Source of the DNA: JAGPUQ01 sp036677085
GTDB lineage: Bacteria; Pseudomonadota; Gammaproteobacteria; Pseudomonadales; Porticoccaceae
Direction of reading: 5' to 3'
Assembly (NCBI GenBank): GCA_036677085.1
Contig: JAKFFI010000016.1
Location: forward strand, 1-64,000
DNA: 64,000 nucleotides
The stretch's first letter is position 1, and every line of letters starts with the position of its first letter. Below the pieces are notes generated by a model. It saw only the letters and a list, made by a program, of their open reading frames with translations. It was not told where the DNA came from and searched no databases. The position numbers were made by a program, and so were the translations under genes. This document shows positions 45,057 to 54,214 of the stretch, piece by piece.

Positions 45057-45866
45057 ATGGCAATTGATCCACCCGCAGCTTTCTTCGAATCCGCGCCCCG
45101 ACTGACTGGACGTTCTGCGGTTGATGCGGATTGGTCCGATGTCGTGGATGCGGTCTACTGCATCTCGCTGCAGACCCGACCGGACCGAATGGCGGCGGCA
45201 AACGCCGAAATCAACCGGGTCGGACTGGCTCCGCTGACCACTTTTTACCGGCCACTCCCACATCCGAAACGGCCCGTTCAGGGTATCTGGGAAAGCCATC
45301 GCGCCGTGGCCCGTCACGCGCTGGAGCGTGGCTTGCGGCGCGTACTGATTCTTGAGGACGACATTCGCTTCAGCCGGCCGCCGACCGCGGCCCGCCGTGC
45401 CCGGCTCGCTGCGCAACTGGCAACCTTGCCGGCCGACTGGAACATCTTCTTTCTCGGTCATTGGCCATTTCGGGCGAGATTCGTTGCGCGCGATCTGGTA
45501 CAAGTGGAATCCGCCTGCGCGCATGCCTACATTGCCAGCGAACGTATGCTGAGCTGGCTCGCCGAGCGGCCTTTCGGTTTCGACGGCGTAGGATTGCGGC
45601 GGGGTGCCGGCAAGGGCATCGACTCGGCGTATTCGGTGTTGCCGGACTGCTTCGCGGTGTTTCCGATGCTGGTGGTGCAGGGCGCAAGCCCGAGCGACCA
45701 CTTTGCCCATCTGCGCAACAAGGGCGGCCGCAAGTTGCATCACCGGCTGATGCGTTGGGTACCCGCCGAGCGTTTTTACGCCTTCGGCATGCGGGCCGCG
45801 GAAGTCGGGGCAGCGGCACGGGCGTTACCCAGTTTCTTCCGGGCGCTGGTGCGACGCCAACGCTGA
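45057..45866 (+). CDS. Glycosyltransferase family 25 protein
   Basis: A 269-residue GT25-like glycosyltransferase (LPS galactosyltransferase type). It has a VDAVYCISLQTRPDRM donor-site start, a WESHRAVARHAL segment, the DxD-type metal motif LILEDDIRF and a Cys/His-rich middle (CAHAYIASERML), then GKGIDSAYS. Probably adds a sugar to lipopolysaccharide or a glycan. The start is uncertain: ATG 45057 or ATG 45012, which would add 15 residues. It is convergent with dapE. Confidence 0.82.
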   Translation: MAIDPPAAFFESAPRLTGRSAVDADWSDVVDAVYCISLQTRPDRMAAANAEINRVGLAPLTTFYRPLPHPKRPVQGIWESHRAVARHALERGLRRVLILEDDIRFSRPPTAARRARLAAQLATLPADWNIFFLGHWPFRARFVARDLVQVESACAHAYIASERMLSWLAERPFGFDGVGLRRGAGKGIDSAYSVLPDCFAVFPMLVVQGASPSDHFAHLRNKGGRKLHHRLMRWVPAERFYAFGMRAAEVGAAARALPSFFRALVRRQR

Positions 45867-45883
45867 GAGCGTCTCCAGCGCGG

Positions 45884-47038
45884 TTATCGCGGTAACAGCA
45901 GCAGGCGTTCGAGCAAGCCTCGGTAGATTCCCGATAGTAATTCCAGATCGGCGACCGCTACCTGTTCATCGATTTTATGAATGCTGGCATTGAGCAAACC
46001 CAGTTCCACCACCTGAGTGCCGAGGGACGCGATGAAGCGGCCGTCGGAAGTTCCTCCCCCGGTGGACAGCTCGGTACGTGTTCCCGTCCGGTCGTGGACC
46101 GCACTGACCACCGCGTTCACCAGATCGCCGGTGGGCGTCAAAAAGGGTTCGCCGCTGAGCTGCCAGTCGAGATCGTATTCGAGTCCGTGGCGATCCAGAA
46201 TCGCCACGGTGCGTGTCTGCAATTGCGCCGCAGTGACGGCGGTGGAAAACCGGAAATTGAACGATGCCCGCAGTTCGCCCGGGATGACGTTGGTGACACC
46301 CTCGCCGGCCGCTATGTTTGAAATCTGGAAGCTGGTGGGCGGGAAGTAGGCGTTGCCCTTGTCCCAGATTTCCGCCGCCAGCGCCGCGAGCGCCGGTGCG
46401 GCGCGATGGATGGGGTTGTCGGCGCGCTCGGGGTAGGCGACGTGGCCCTGGACGCCGTGCACCCGCAGGGTGCCGTTGAGGGAGCCGCGGCGGCCGTTGC
46501 GAATGACGTCGCCCAGCGCCGTGCTGCTGGAAGGCTCGCCCACCAGGCACCAGTCAGGGAGCGTGCCCTGATCGCGCAGCCAGTTCACTACCCGGACGGT
46601 ACCATCGTGCGCCGGACCTTCTTCATCGCTGGTGAGCAGAAAACCGATGCGGCCGGGATGGTGCGGATGAGCGGCGACAAAGGCCTCGACCGCGGTGATC
46701 ATGGCGGCGAGCGCGCCCTTCATGTCCGCGGCGCCACGCCCGTAGAGAATGCCATTCTCAATGTGTGGTACGAAGGGTGGATGGCGCCAGGCGTGTTCCG
46801 GACCGGGCGGCACCACATCCGTATGACCGGCGAAGCAGAACAGCGGACCCTCGTTGCCGCGCACCGCCCAGAGATTGCTGACCTCGCCAAACGGCAGGGG
46901 CGTCAGCGCAAACCCGGCAGCGGCCAGACGCGCGCCCAAAAGATCGAGGCAGCCGGCGTCGGCGGGAGTGACCGAGGGACAGCGGATCAGATCGCAGGCG
47001 AGCGCCAGGGTGGGCGACATGGGGCTGATGGGGCTCAT
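45884..47038 (-). CDS. dapE: Succinyl-diaminopimelate desuccinylase
   Basis: A 384-residue M20-family metallohydrolase. Metal and catalytic motifs: FAGHTDVVPPG, YGRGAADMKGALAAM, LLTSDEEGPAHDG and LVGEPSS. It hydrolyses N-succinyl-LL-diaminopimelate. A duplicated ATGAGCCCCATCAGCCCC-like start puts ATGs at 47038 and 47020; MSPTLALACDLI (47020) looks most like other DapE starts. It follows dapD by about 30 bases. Confidence 0.95.
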   Translation of the reverse strand: MSPISPMSPTLALACDLIRCPSVTPADAGCLDLLGARLAAAGFALTPLPFGEVSNLWAVRGNEGPLFCFAGHTDVVPPGPEHAWRHPPFVPHIENGILYGRGAADMKGALAAMITAVEAFVAAHPHHPGRIGFLLTSDEEGPAHDGTVRVVNWLRDQGTLPDWCLVGEPSSSTALGDVIRNGRRGSLNGTLRVHGVQGHVAYPERADNPIHRAAPALAALAAEIWDKGNAYFPPTSFQISNIAAGEGVTNVIPGELRASFNFRFSTAVTAAQLQTRTVAILDRHGLEYDLDWQLSGEPFLTPTGDLVNAVVSAVHDRTGTRTELSTGGGTSDGRFIASLGTQVVELGLLNASIHKIDEQVAVADLELLSGIYRGLLERLLLLPR

Positions 47039-47070
47039 GGGTTAGTAAAGGGGGCCGTCTCGATAGGCGG

Positions 47071-48105
47071 TCAGTTGTGGCTGTGCAACGCTTCGTTCAG
47101 CGCCACCGCGGTCTGGTTGGTCAGGCACTCGACAGCCCCGGTCACCGAGTTGCGGCGAAACAGCAGATCCGAGCGGCCTGCCAGATCGCGGGCCTTGGCG
47201 GTGCCGGCCGGCTGCCGGCGGTCGTCCAGCAGAGACACCTTGGTGCCCGCGGTGACATAGAGCCCCGCCTCCACGGTGCAGCGGTCGCCCAGTGGGATAC
47301 CGATACCGGCGTTGGCGCCGATCAGGCATTCGCGGCCCACGGAGATCACCAGATTGCCGCCGCCGGACAAGGTACCCATGGTGGAACTGCTGCCGCCGAG
47401 ATCCGAGCCGGCGCCGACGAACACGCCGGCGGAGATCCGCCCTTCGACCATGTTCGGTCCTTCGGTACCGGCGTTGAAATTGATGAAGCCTTCGTGCATC
47501 ACCGTGGTACCTTCGCCGAGATAGGCGCCCAGGCGCACCCGCGCCGTGTCGGCGATGCGCACACCGCTCGGTACCACGTAATCCACCAGGCGGGGAAATT
47601 TATCGACACTGTGTACGGTCAGCGCCCGATCCTGCAGGCGCGCACGCCATTGCTGTTGCGCCAGTTCGGCCAGATCGATTGCCCCCTCACTGGTCCAGGC
47701 GACGTTGGGCAGGCACCCGAAGATACCGGACAGGTCAGTGGCGTGGGGACGCACCAGGCGGTGCGACAGAAAATGCAGCTTCAAATAGGCTTCCGGCACC
47801 GAGGCGGGTGCGGTATTGGTCGCCAGCAGTGTGATCACCGGGGTGCGGGAGACGGCTTTCAGTTGGGCGGCCTGTTCCGCCAGCGCGGATTCGCCGGCGG
47901 CATCGAACACATTGCTCAAGCGCGTCAGCATGGGAATATCCGTCTGAATTGCGGCGTTGCCACCCTCATAGTTGATCGCGCGCGCAACGGCCGCGCCGAG
48001 CGCCACCGAAGGATGGAGCATCGGATGGGGGTAGAAGACCTCGAGCCAGTCGCCGCCGGCATTTTGGGTGCCGATGCCGAGGCCCAGGCCGTAGAGTTCT
48101 GCCAT
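47071..48105 (-). CDS. dapD: Tetrahydrodipicolinate N-succinyltransferase
   Basis: A 344-residue acyltransferase with a left-handed beta-helix: hexapeptide repeats from about 195 (VRIADTARVRLGAYLGEGTTVMHEGFINFNAG) and conserved GGGNLVISVGRECLIGANAGIGI. The long N-terminal domain is typical of the longer DapD class found in Pseudomonas. Precedes dapE in the same operon and acts two steps earlier in the succinylase DAP pathway. ATG 48105 has AGGAG upstream. Confidence 0.95.
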   Translation of the reverse strand: MAELYGLGLGIGTQNAGGDWLEVFYPHPMLHPSVALGAAVARAINYEGGNAAIQTDIPMLTRLSNVFDAAGESALAEQAAQLKAVSRTPVITLLATNTAPASVPEAYLKLHFLSHRLVRPHATDLSGIFGCLPNVAWTSEGAIDLAELAQQQWRARLQDRALTVHSVDKFPRLVDYVVPSGVRIADTARVRLGAYLGEGTTVMHEGFINFNAGTEGPNMVEGRISAGVFVGAGSDLGGSSSTMGTLSGGGNLVISVGRECLIGANAGIGIPLGDRCTVEAGLYVTAGTKVSLLDDRRQPAGTAKARDLAGRSDLLFRRNSVTGAVECLTNQTAVALNEALHSHN

Positions 48106-48131
48106 TGAATTTCTCCTGCGATCTGTTCCGC

Positions 48132-48500
48132 TCAGGCCGAGCGGAAGATGTGTTGGTAGGCGTCGGGACTGAAGCCGAGATGGATGCGCTCACCCTGTTC
48201 CAGCACCGGACGTCGGATCAGGGTCGGATACTGCCGCAGCAGTTCCGGTGCCGTCGTCGCTGCCCGATCCCGGATGTTCGCGTCCAGCTGGCGCCAAGTG
48301 ATGCCGCGCCGGTTGATCAGCTGTTCCCAGCCCAGTTCCACCAGCCAGCGTTCCACTCGTGCGAGCTCCAGCCCGTCGCGGCGGAAGTCGTGGAAGCGAT
48401 AGGCGATACCCTGGCCGTCGAGCCAGCGCCGCGCCTTGGTGACCGTGTCGCAGTTGCGGATGCCGTAAACAACAGTGGTGCCGTAAGCAACAGAGGTCAC
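48132..48500 (-). CDS. ArsC/Spx-family protein (YffB-like)
   Basis: A 122-residue thioredoxin-fold protein of the ArsC/Spx family. VYGIRNCDTVTKARRWLDGQGI with a single active-site-type Cys, then FHDFRRDGL, INRRGITWRQL and LIRRPVLE. A homologue neighbours dapE/dapD in many gammaproteobacteria, with unknown role. The start is GTG 48500; no ATG is available upstream in frame with similarity. It is 26 bases before dapD, probably in one operon. Confidence 0.85.
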   Translation of the reverse strand: MTSVAYGTTVVYGIRNCDTVTKARRWLDGQGIAYRFHDFRRDGLELARVERWLVELGWEQLINRRGITWRQLDANIRDRAATTAPELLRQYPTLIRRPVLEQGERIHLGFSPDAYQHIFRSA

Positions 48501-48580
48501 GCGCGAACTCACCGACAAAAGCGGCGGCCAGAATAGCAAATTCGATTGCCTGCGACAGCGGCCGCAAGTGGAGCCGAGGC

Positions 48581-49234
48581 TCAGGCTTTGCGGGTTACGA
48601 GCGGGCGTTTCCGGCGTGGATAACAGGTGCGGCAGATGTCGCAGCGGGTGCCGTCGCAACCGCGCGCGCTACAGTGCTCGCGGCCGTAGTAAATGATTTG
48701 CAGGTGGAGATCGCGCCAGGACTCCTGCGGGAACAACTGCTTCAGATCGCGCTCGGTGCGTGCAACGCTGCTGCCGTCGCTCAGGCCCCAGCGTTGCGCC
48801 AGACGATGGATGTGCGTATCCACGGGAAACGCGGGATGCCCAAAGGCTTGGGACATCACCACGCTCGCGGTCTTGTGGCCGACGCCCGGCAGGCGTTCGA
48901 GGGCCGCGCAGCACTCGGGCACCGCGCCGCCGTGTTCCGCCACCAGGATGTGCGCCAGTTGCACGATCGCCTTGGCTTTTTGCGGCGCGAGGCCGCAGGT
49001 CCGGATCAGTTCGTGAACTTCTTCCACGTCGAGTGCCGCCATTTGTGCGGGCGTAGCGGCCCGCGCGAACAGCGCCGGTGTCACCTTGTTCACCCGGGCA
49101 TCGGTGCACTGGGCCGACAGCAGCACCGCGATCAGCAGGGTAAAGGGATCGCGATGATCCAGCGGAATTGGGGGATCCGGATACAGCTCCTGCAGGCGCG
49201 CGGCGATATAGCGCGCCCGTTCGATCTTGCGCAT
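48581..49234 (-). CDS. nth: Endonuclease III
   Basis: A 217-residue DNA glycosylase/AP lyase. Helix-hairpin-helix LPGVGHKTASVV with the catalytic Lys, VDTHIHR with the catalytic Asp. The C-terminal cysteines read C-x9-C-x2-C-x2-C plus an extra Cys (CSARGCDGTRCDICRTC), unlike the C-x6-C-x2-C-x5-C iron-sulfur ligand spacing of E. coli Nth; whether a 4Fe-4S cluster binds is unclear. The ATG overlaps the dapC stop by one base (TGATG). Confidence 0.94.
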   Translation of the reverse strand: MRKIERARYIAARLQELYPDPPIPLDHRDPFTLLIAVLLSAQCTDARVNKVTPALFARAATPAQMAALDVEEVHELIRTCGLAPQKAKAIVQLAHILVAEHGGAVPECCAALERLPGVGHKTASVVMSQAFGHPAFPVDTHIHRLAQRWGLSDGSSVARTERDLKQLFPQESWRDLHLQIIYYGREHCSARGCDGTRCDICRTCYPRRKRPLVTRKA

Positions 49235-50430
49235 CAGCCGCTTGCCAGCAGCCGCCGGATGCGGATTGCCGCTTCGCGACACTGCGCCAGCGGGGCTACC
49301 AGCGCGATGCGCACGCGGTGTTCACCGGGATTCACGCCGTCCGCGCCGGTGCGCGCCAGATAGCGGCCCGGCACCACGGTGACGTGTTGCTCGGCCAGCA
49401 GGCGGCGGGTGAAGGCTTCGTCGTCGATCGGCGTGCGCGGCCAGAGATAGAAACCGGCGTCGGGTCGCGCAACATCGAGATGTCCCGCAAGGATTTCCAG
49501 CACGGCGTCGAATTTCTCGCGATAGAGACGGCGGTTTTCCCGCACATGGGCTTCGTCGGCCCAGGCGGCGGCGCTCGCCAGTTGGGAGGGCAGCGACATG
49601 GCGCAGCCGTGGTAGGTGCGGTAGCGCAGGAACTGTTCGAGGATGTCCGCATCGCCCGCCACAAAGCCCGAGCGCAGCCCGGGCAGGTTGGAGCGTTTGG
49701 ACAGGCTGTGGAATACCACACAGCGGCGGAAGTCGTCGCGACCGAGTTCCGCGCAGGCCTGCAACAGACCGGGCGGCGGGCGATTTTCATCGCCATAGAT
49801 CTCGGAATAGCACTCGTCGCTGGCGATGATGAAGTCGTGTTCGTCGGCGAGGGCGAGGAGTTGCTTCAGGGTTGCGATGTCTGTGACCGCGCCGGTCGGA
49901 TTGCCGGGCGAGCAGATATAGAGCAATTGGCAGCGCTGCCAGATCGCGGCCGGCACGGCCTCATAATCCGGCGCAAAACCGGTCGCGGCGGTGCAGGGCA
50001 GCAAATGGGTGGTCGCCCCGGCCAGCAACGCCGCGCCTTCGTAGATCTGGTAGAACGGATTGGGCATCACCACCAGGGCGTCGGCGGTCGGGTCGATCAC
50101 GCACTGGGCAAAGGCGAACAATGCCTCACGGGTGCCGTTGACCGGCAGCACCTCGCGCTCCGGATCGGGCGCGGCATTGAGCGCGAAACGGCGCTGGAGC
50201 CAGGTGCTGATGGCAGCGCGCAGTTCGGCGCAGCCCTTGGTGGCCGGGTAGGTCGCCAGTTGTTCCAGATGGTCGGCCAGCACCTGGCGGACGAAGGCGG
50301 GCGCCGCATGTTTGGGTTCGCCCACCGACAGGTCGATGGCGGCGAGTTCCCGCGGTGGTGTGACGCCCGCGAGCAGGCGCCGCAGCTTTTCGAACGGATA
50401 GGGCTGGAGTTGGCGCAGATGGGGATTCAT
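49234..50430 (-). CDS. dapC: Succinyldiaminopimelate transaminase
   Basis: A 398-residue fold-type I PLP aminotransferase. YICSPGNPTGAV (Asn contacting PLP), DECYSEIYGDE, the PLP lysine motif SLSKRSNLPGLRSGF and a C-terminal HRVRIALV Arg for carboxylate binding. It makes N-succinyl-LL-DAP upstream of dapE. It lies between glnD and nth, and its stop is coupled to nth. ATG 50430 (MNPHLRQLQPYPFEKLR) fits family starts. Confidence 0.93.
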   Translation of the reverse strand: MNPHLRQLQPYPFEKLRRLLAGVTPPRELAAIDLSVGEPKHAAPAFVRQVLADHLEQLATYPATKGCAELRAAISTWLQRRFALNAAPDPEREVLPVNGTREALFAFAQCVIDPTADALVVMPNPFYQIYEGAALLAGATTHLLPCTAATGFAPDYEAVPAAIWQRCQLLYICSPGNPTGAVTDIATLKQLLALADEHDFIIASDECYSEIYGDENRPPPGLLQACAELGRDDFRRCVVFHSLSKRSNLPGLRSGFVAGDADILEQFLRYRTYHGCAMSLPSQLASAAAWADEAHVRENRRLYREKFDAVLEILAGHLDVARPDAGFYLWPRTPIDDEAFTRRLLAEQHVTVVPGRYLARTGADGVNPGEHRVRIALVAPLAQCREAAIRIRRLLASG

Positions 50431-50461
50431 CGTTGAACCTGGCAATGGACGAAACCGGAAG

Positions 50462-53173
50462 TCAGGCGCGCAGCGGCATTTCGCGCAGTGTGTCGGTGGC
50501 GGCGATCTCCTCGCGATTGCGCTGATCCAGTTCGGCGCAGATCCGTGCACGCAGTTGTTCGCAGAGATCCTGATCGCACAGCGGGAGGCCATCCGCCCGG
50601 GTGACGTAAAAACTGTCCTCGACCCGTTCGCCCAGGGTAGCGATCTTGGCGCTGTGCACGCTGAGCCGGTACTCCAGAAAAATCCGGCCCAGGTGTGCCA
50701 GCAAGCCGGGGCGGTCTGGGGTCAGCACCATGATCCGGGTCTGGCCGTGCTCGTCGTTATTGATGAAGGCAGCGGTTCCCGTGGTCAGCTGCTTGAGCTG
50801 GCGCGACACCCGGCGATTGGGCTTGGGCAGCGCCTCCATGGGCTGGGTGAGAATATCCCGCAGCGCGCGCGTGACCTGCCGGACCCGCTGGGTGTTGTCG
50901 GCAAAAGCTTCACCGCTGTCGTCGAGGGCGTAGAACAGGTTCAGCGTGCGCCCTTCCCCGGGGGCATAGAGCCGCGCGTCGACCACGTTGAGGTTGAGCA
51001 GATCGAGGGCGGCGGCAATTTTGGAGAACACATTGTCGATGCCGCTTGTATAGACGAATACGCGGGTCGCCGTGGCGTCTTCGACACCGGCGTTTTCGAG
51101 ATAGATGATGGGATTTTTGCCTTCCTGTTCCCACACCTGCCGGGTGCAGCGGCTGATGGCCGAGGCTTTTTCCTTGAGAAAGAAATCGTCGCCGATATCG
51201 CCCCAGATTGCGCGGCAGCGGGCTTCGGGAATGCCTTCGGCGGCGAGCAGTTCCAGCGCCTCGGTGCGCGAGCTTTCGATCCACTCGAGACGATTGACCG
51301 GGTTTTCCAGCCCGCGTGCCAGGGCATCGCGGGTGGCGAGATAGAGCTGCCGCATCAGTGCGCCTTTCCACTGATTCCACAGGGTCGGGTTGGTGGCGTT
51401 CATGTCCGCCACCGTGAGCGTGAACAGATAATCGAGATGAATCTGGTCGCCCATCAGACGCGCAAAGCGGTGGATCACATCCGGGTCGTCGATATCCTCG
51501 CGCTGTGAGGTGGCGGACATCAGCAGATGGTGTTCCACCAGCCAGGTGACCAGCCGCACTTCCTGCTCGTTGAAGTCGTGCCGGCGCGCAAACAGGGCCG
51601 CGTCGATGGCGCCCAGTTGGGAGTGGTCGCCACCGCGGCCCTTGGCGATATCGTGGTAGAGCCCGGCGATATAGAGCAGTTCCGGCTTGGGCAGGTTTTT
51701 GCACACATGGGAGGCGATCGGAAAGCGGTCGGCCTCGCTCTGGTTCGCGAGGCGACGCATGTTGCGGATCACCTGGATGATGTGGGCATCCACCGGATAG
51801 ACGTGAAACAGGTCGTGCTGCATCTGACCGACGATACGGCCGAATTCCGGCAGATAAGAGCCCAGGATTCCGTAGCGGGTCATGCGTTGCAGCTGGTTCG
51901 ACAGATTGCCCTTGCATCCCAGGAGACGCACGAAAAGCGCATGGTTGCGCGGGTCGTTGCGGAATTCGGCGTCGATGCGCCATTGATTGCCGAGAATCTG
52001 ACGGATAGTGGTCGAGCGCAAATCCAGGATTTCGGGATTTTCGCCGAGCAACACGAAGACTTCGAGCAGTGCCGAGGGTTCGCGCTCGAACACGTCCGGG
52101 GCGGTGGTTTCGAGGTGGTCATTGCGAATCTGGAAGCGGTCGTTCAGCCGGGTTATGCGGGCCCCGCGGCCGCTGTGGAGGATTTCTTCGTCGAGGTATT
52201 GCAGCAGCATGTCGTTGAGGCGCCGCACCGTCATGACCGTGCGGTAGTAGCGCTGCATGAACTGCTCCACCGCGAGGCTCTGAGGAGTGTCCCGGTAGCC
52301 GAACTGCTCCGCCAGGCGGCGCTGATAGTCGAAGTACAGGCATTCTTCGGCGCGCCCTGCCAGCAGGTGCAGTCCGTAGCGCACCCGCCAGAGAAACTCC
52401 TCGCTTTCGCGCAGCTGCGCGAATTCCTCGCGGGTCAGCAGATCGCCGTTGGCGAGCGTCTCCAGCGAGGTAATGCCGAAGTGCCGACGGGCGATCCAGT
52501 GGATGGTCTGGATGTCGCGCAGGCCGCCCGGGGCTTCCTTGATGTTGGGTTCGAGGTTGTATTCGGTGTTGCCGTGGCGCTCGTGGCGCTCGCGCTGTTC
52601 GTCGCGCTTGGCGCGAAAGAAACGATGCGAGGGCCAGATTTTGTCAGGACCGGTTTTCGCCAGCATGGTCCGCTCCAGGACTCCGTTACCGGCGATCGTG
52701 CGGGTTTCCATCAGGTTGGTAGCCACCGTGATGTCGGCGCGCGCCACCCGGATGCAGTCGCTCAGGGTGCGCGCGCTGTGGCCTATTTTGAGCTGCAAGT
52801 CCCAGAGTGCGGCGAGAAATCCGGCAATGTTGTCGCGGTAGCGGTCGAGCCGGCGGCGCCCGGTCAGGATCAACAGGTCGATATCGGAGTGCGGGTGGAG
52901 TTCGCCGCGTCCATAGCCGCCGACTGCGATCAGCGCGATGTCATCGTCCCAGCTGAAGCGTCCCCAGATCGCGGCAACCACCCGGTCCATGAAGGCGGCC
53001 CTTTCCGCCACCAGCAGGCGCACGGGTTCACCGCCCCGGTAGCGCAGATCGAGCGACTCGCAGGCCTCCTGCACTGCCTTCCGGCAGGTCGGAAGGGATG
53101 CGGTGTGATTCAGGCGCGCCGCCAGATCGGCGGTTACCGGTGAGCAGTCGAGACCGGGTTGACGCAGTGGCAT
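50462..53173 (-). CDS. glnD: Bifunctional uridylyltransferase/uridylyl-removing enzyme
   Basis: A 903-residue nitrogen sensor. Nucleotidyltransferase domain with GGYGRGELHPHSDIDLLIL (near 95-113), central HD hydrolase with YHDIAKGRGGDHSQLGA (near 490-510), then two ACT domains at the C-terminus (about 710-790 and 820-895) that sense glutamine. It uridylylates PII proteins at low glutamine and de-uridylylates them at high glutamine. ATG 53173 is chosen; it begins 17 bases downstream of map. Confidence 0.96.
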   Translation of the reverse strand: MPLRQPGLDCSPVTADLAARLNHTASLPTCRKAVQEACESLDLRYRGGEPVRLLVAERAAFMDRVVAAIWGRFSWDDDIALIAVGGYGRGELHPHSDIDLLILTGRRRLDRYRDNIAGFLAALWDLQLKIGHSARTLSDCIRVARADITVATNLMETRTIAGNGVLERTMLAKTGPDKIWPSHRFFRAKRDEQRERHERHGNTEYNLEPNIKEAPGGLRDIQTIHWIARRHFGITSLETLANGDLLTREEFAQLRESEEFLWRVRYGLHLLAGRAEECLYFDYQRRLAEQFGYRDTPQSLAVEQFMQRYYRTVMTVRRLNDMLLQYLDEEILHSGRGARITRLNDRFQIRNDHLETTAPDVFEREPSALLEVFVLLGENPEILDLRSTTIRQILGNQWRIDAEFRNDPRNHALFVRLLGCKGNLSNQLQRMTRYGILGSYLPEFGRIVGQMQHDLFHVYPVDAHIIQVIRNMRRLANQSEADRFPIASHVCKNLPKPELLYIAGLYHDIAKGRGGDHSQLGAIDAALFARRHDFNEQEVRLVTWLVEHHLLMSATSQREDIDDPDVIHRFARLMGDQIHLDYLFTLTVADMNATNPTLWNQWKGALMRQLYLATRDALARGLENPVNRLEWIESSRTEALELLAAEGIPEARCRAIWGDIGDDFFLKEKASAISRCTRQVWEQEGKNPIIYLENAGVEDATATRVFVYTSGIDNVFSKIAAALDLLNLNVVDARLYAPGEGRTLNLFYALDDSGEAFADNTQRVRQVTRALRDILTQPMEALPKPNRRVSRQLKQLTTGTAAFINNDEHGQTRIMVLTPDRPGLLAHLGRIFLEYRLSVHSAKIATLGERVEDSFYVTRADGLPLCDQDLCEQLRARICAELDQRNREEIAATDTLREMPLRA

Positions 53174-53189
53174 GAGGGCGGTACCCGGG

Positions 53190-53963
53190 TTAGCGGAAGG
53201 TTTCGTCAGCGCGCGCGGTGAGGACTTCTGCCCCGGTTGCGGTGACGGCAATGGTATGTTCCCACTGGGCTGACAGGCGCCCATCGCGGGTTTCCACGGT
53301 CCAGCCATCGGGTTTGAGCCGGGTGTGGTGCTTGCCGGCGTTGATCATGGGTTCGATAGTAAAGACCATGCCTTCCTCCAGGACCAGACCCGTACCCGGC
53401 TGTCCATAGTGCAGAACCTGGGGGTCTTCGTGGAACTGCCGCCCGATGCCGTGGCCGCAGTACTCGCGCACGACGGAATAATAATGGCTCTCTGCGTGCT
53501 GCTGGATGACGTGACCGATGTCGCCCAGCCGGCAACCGGGGCGTACCAGCGCGATGGCCCGGTACAGGCACTCCCGGGCCACGCGCATCAGGCGCTCGGC
53601 GTGCTCGGGCACCTTGCCGATGCCGAACATCATGCTGGTGTCGCCGTGAAAACCGTCCTTGATGACGGTGATGTCCATGTTGATGATGTCGCCGCTCTTG
53701 AGCGCGCGCTGGGCCGACGGAATGCCGTGACACACCACCTGGTTGATGGACGTGCAGATGGATTTGGGGAAGCCGCGGTAATTCAGCGGCGCCGGGATGG
53801 CGTGCTGGACGTTGACCATGTAGTCATGGCAGATACGATCGAGTTCGGCGGTTGTGACGCCGGCCTTCACATGGGGTGCGATCATTTCCAGCACCTCCGC
53901 CGCGAGGCGCCCGGCAACGCGCATCTTTTCGATTTCTGCCGGGGTTTTGATGCTGACGGCCAT
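53190..53963 (-). CDS. map: Methionine aminopeptidase, type I
   Basis: A 257-residue pita-bread metalloprotease. Metal ligands appear in INMDITVIKDGFHGDTS (two Asp), GHGIGRQFHEDP (His), FTIEPMI (Glu) and SAQWEHTIAV (Glu). It removes the initiator methionine from new proteins. The start at ATG 53963 (MAVSIKTPAEIEKMR) matches the family. It is divergent from rpsB with about 250 bases between, the standard arrangement. Confidence 0.96.
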   Translation of the reverse strand: MAVSIKTPAEIEKMRVAGRLAAEVLEMIAPHVKAGVTTAELDRICHDYMVNVQHAIPAPLNYRGFPKSICTSINQVVCHGIPSAQRALKSGDIINMDITVIKDGFHGDTSMMFGIGKVPEHAERLMRVARECLYRAIALVRPGCRLGDIGHVIQQHAESHYYSVVREYCGHGIGRQFHEDPQVLHYGQPGTGLVLEEGMVFTIEPMINAGKHHTRLKPDGWTVETRDGRLSAQWEHTIAVTATGAEVLTARADETFR

Positions 53964-54070
53964 GGTCTGGACGTGGTCTGGGGAGGTCGGCAGTGTACCC
54001 GATGTCCCCTGTTGTGGTCGCTGTGGTGTAAGGGTCTGGTCACCCTCTACGCCACTTCGCCCCCTGTTTG

Positions 54071-54214
54071 TGGTATAAAGCCGACCGCCGCTACGGCGGC
54101 AATCAACGCGCACTGTGCGCTAACGCCACACACATACCGGCACATCGTCCTGGGTGCCCTGCGGGGTTGGACGATGGGGTATGTGGAGGTCCAACCCAAG
54201 CCAGAGGAAAAACC
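54071..54214 (+). promoter_or_regulatory. rpsB promoter and structured leader
   Basis: An extended -10 TG-G-TATAAA (54071-54079) is followed by a leader of about 130 bases with several hairpin-forming segments (CCGCCGCTACGGCGG, and GGTTGGACGATGGGG against CCAACCC). rpsB leaders in enterobacteria carry S2-mediated autoregulation; this leader is a candidate for it. The ribosome site AGAGGAAAA precedes the ATG. Confidence 0.55.

Noticed and set aside
51527..53143. A 538-codon open frame antisense to glnD
   Set aside because: The glnD motifs explain the region; the opposite frame lacks start signals and motifs.
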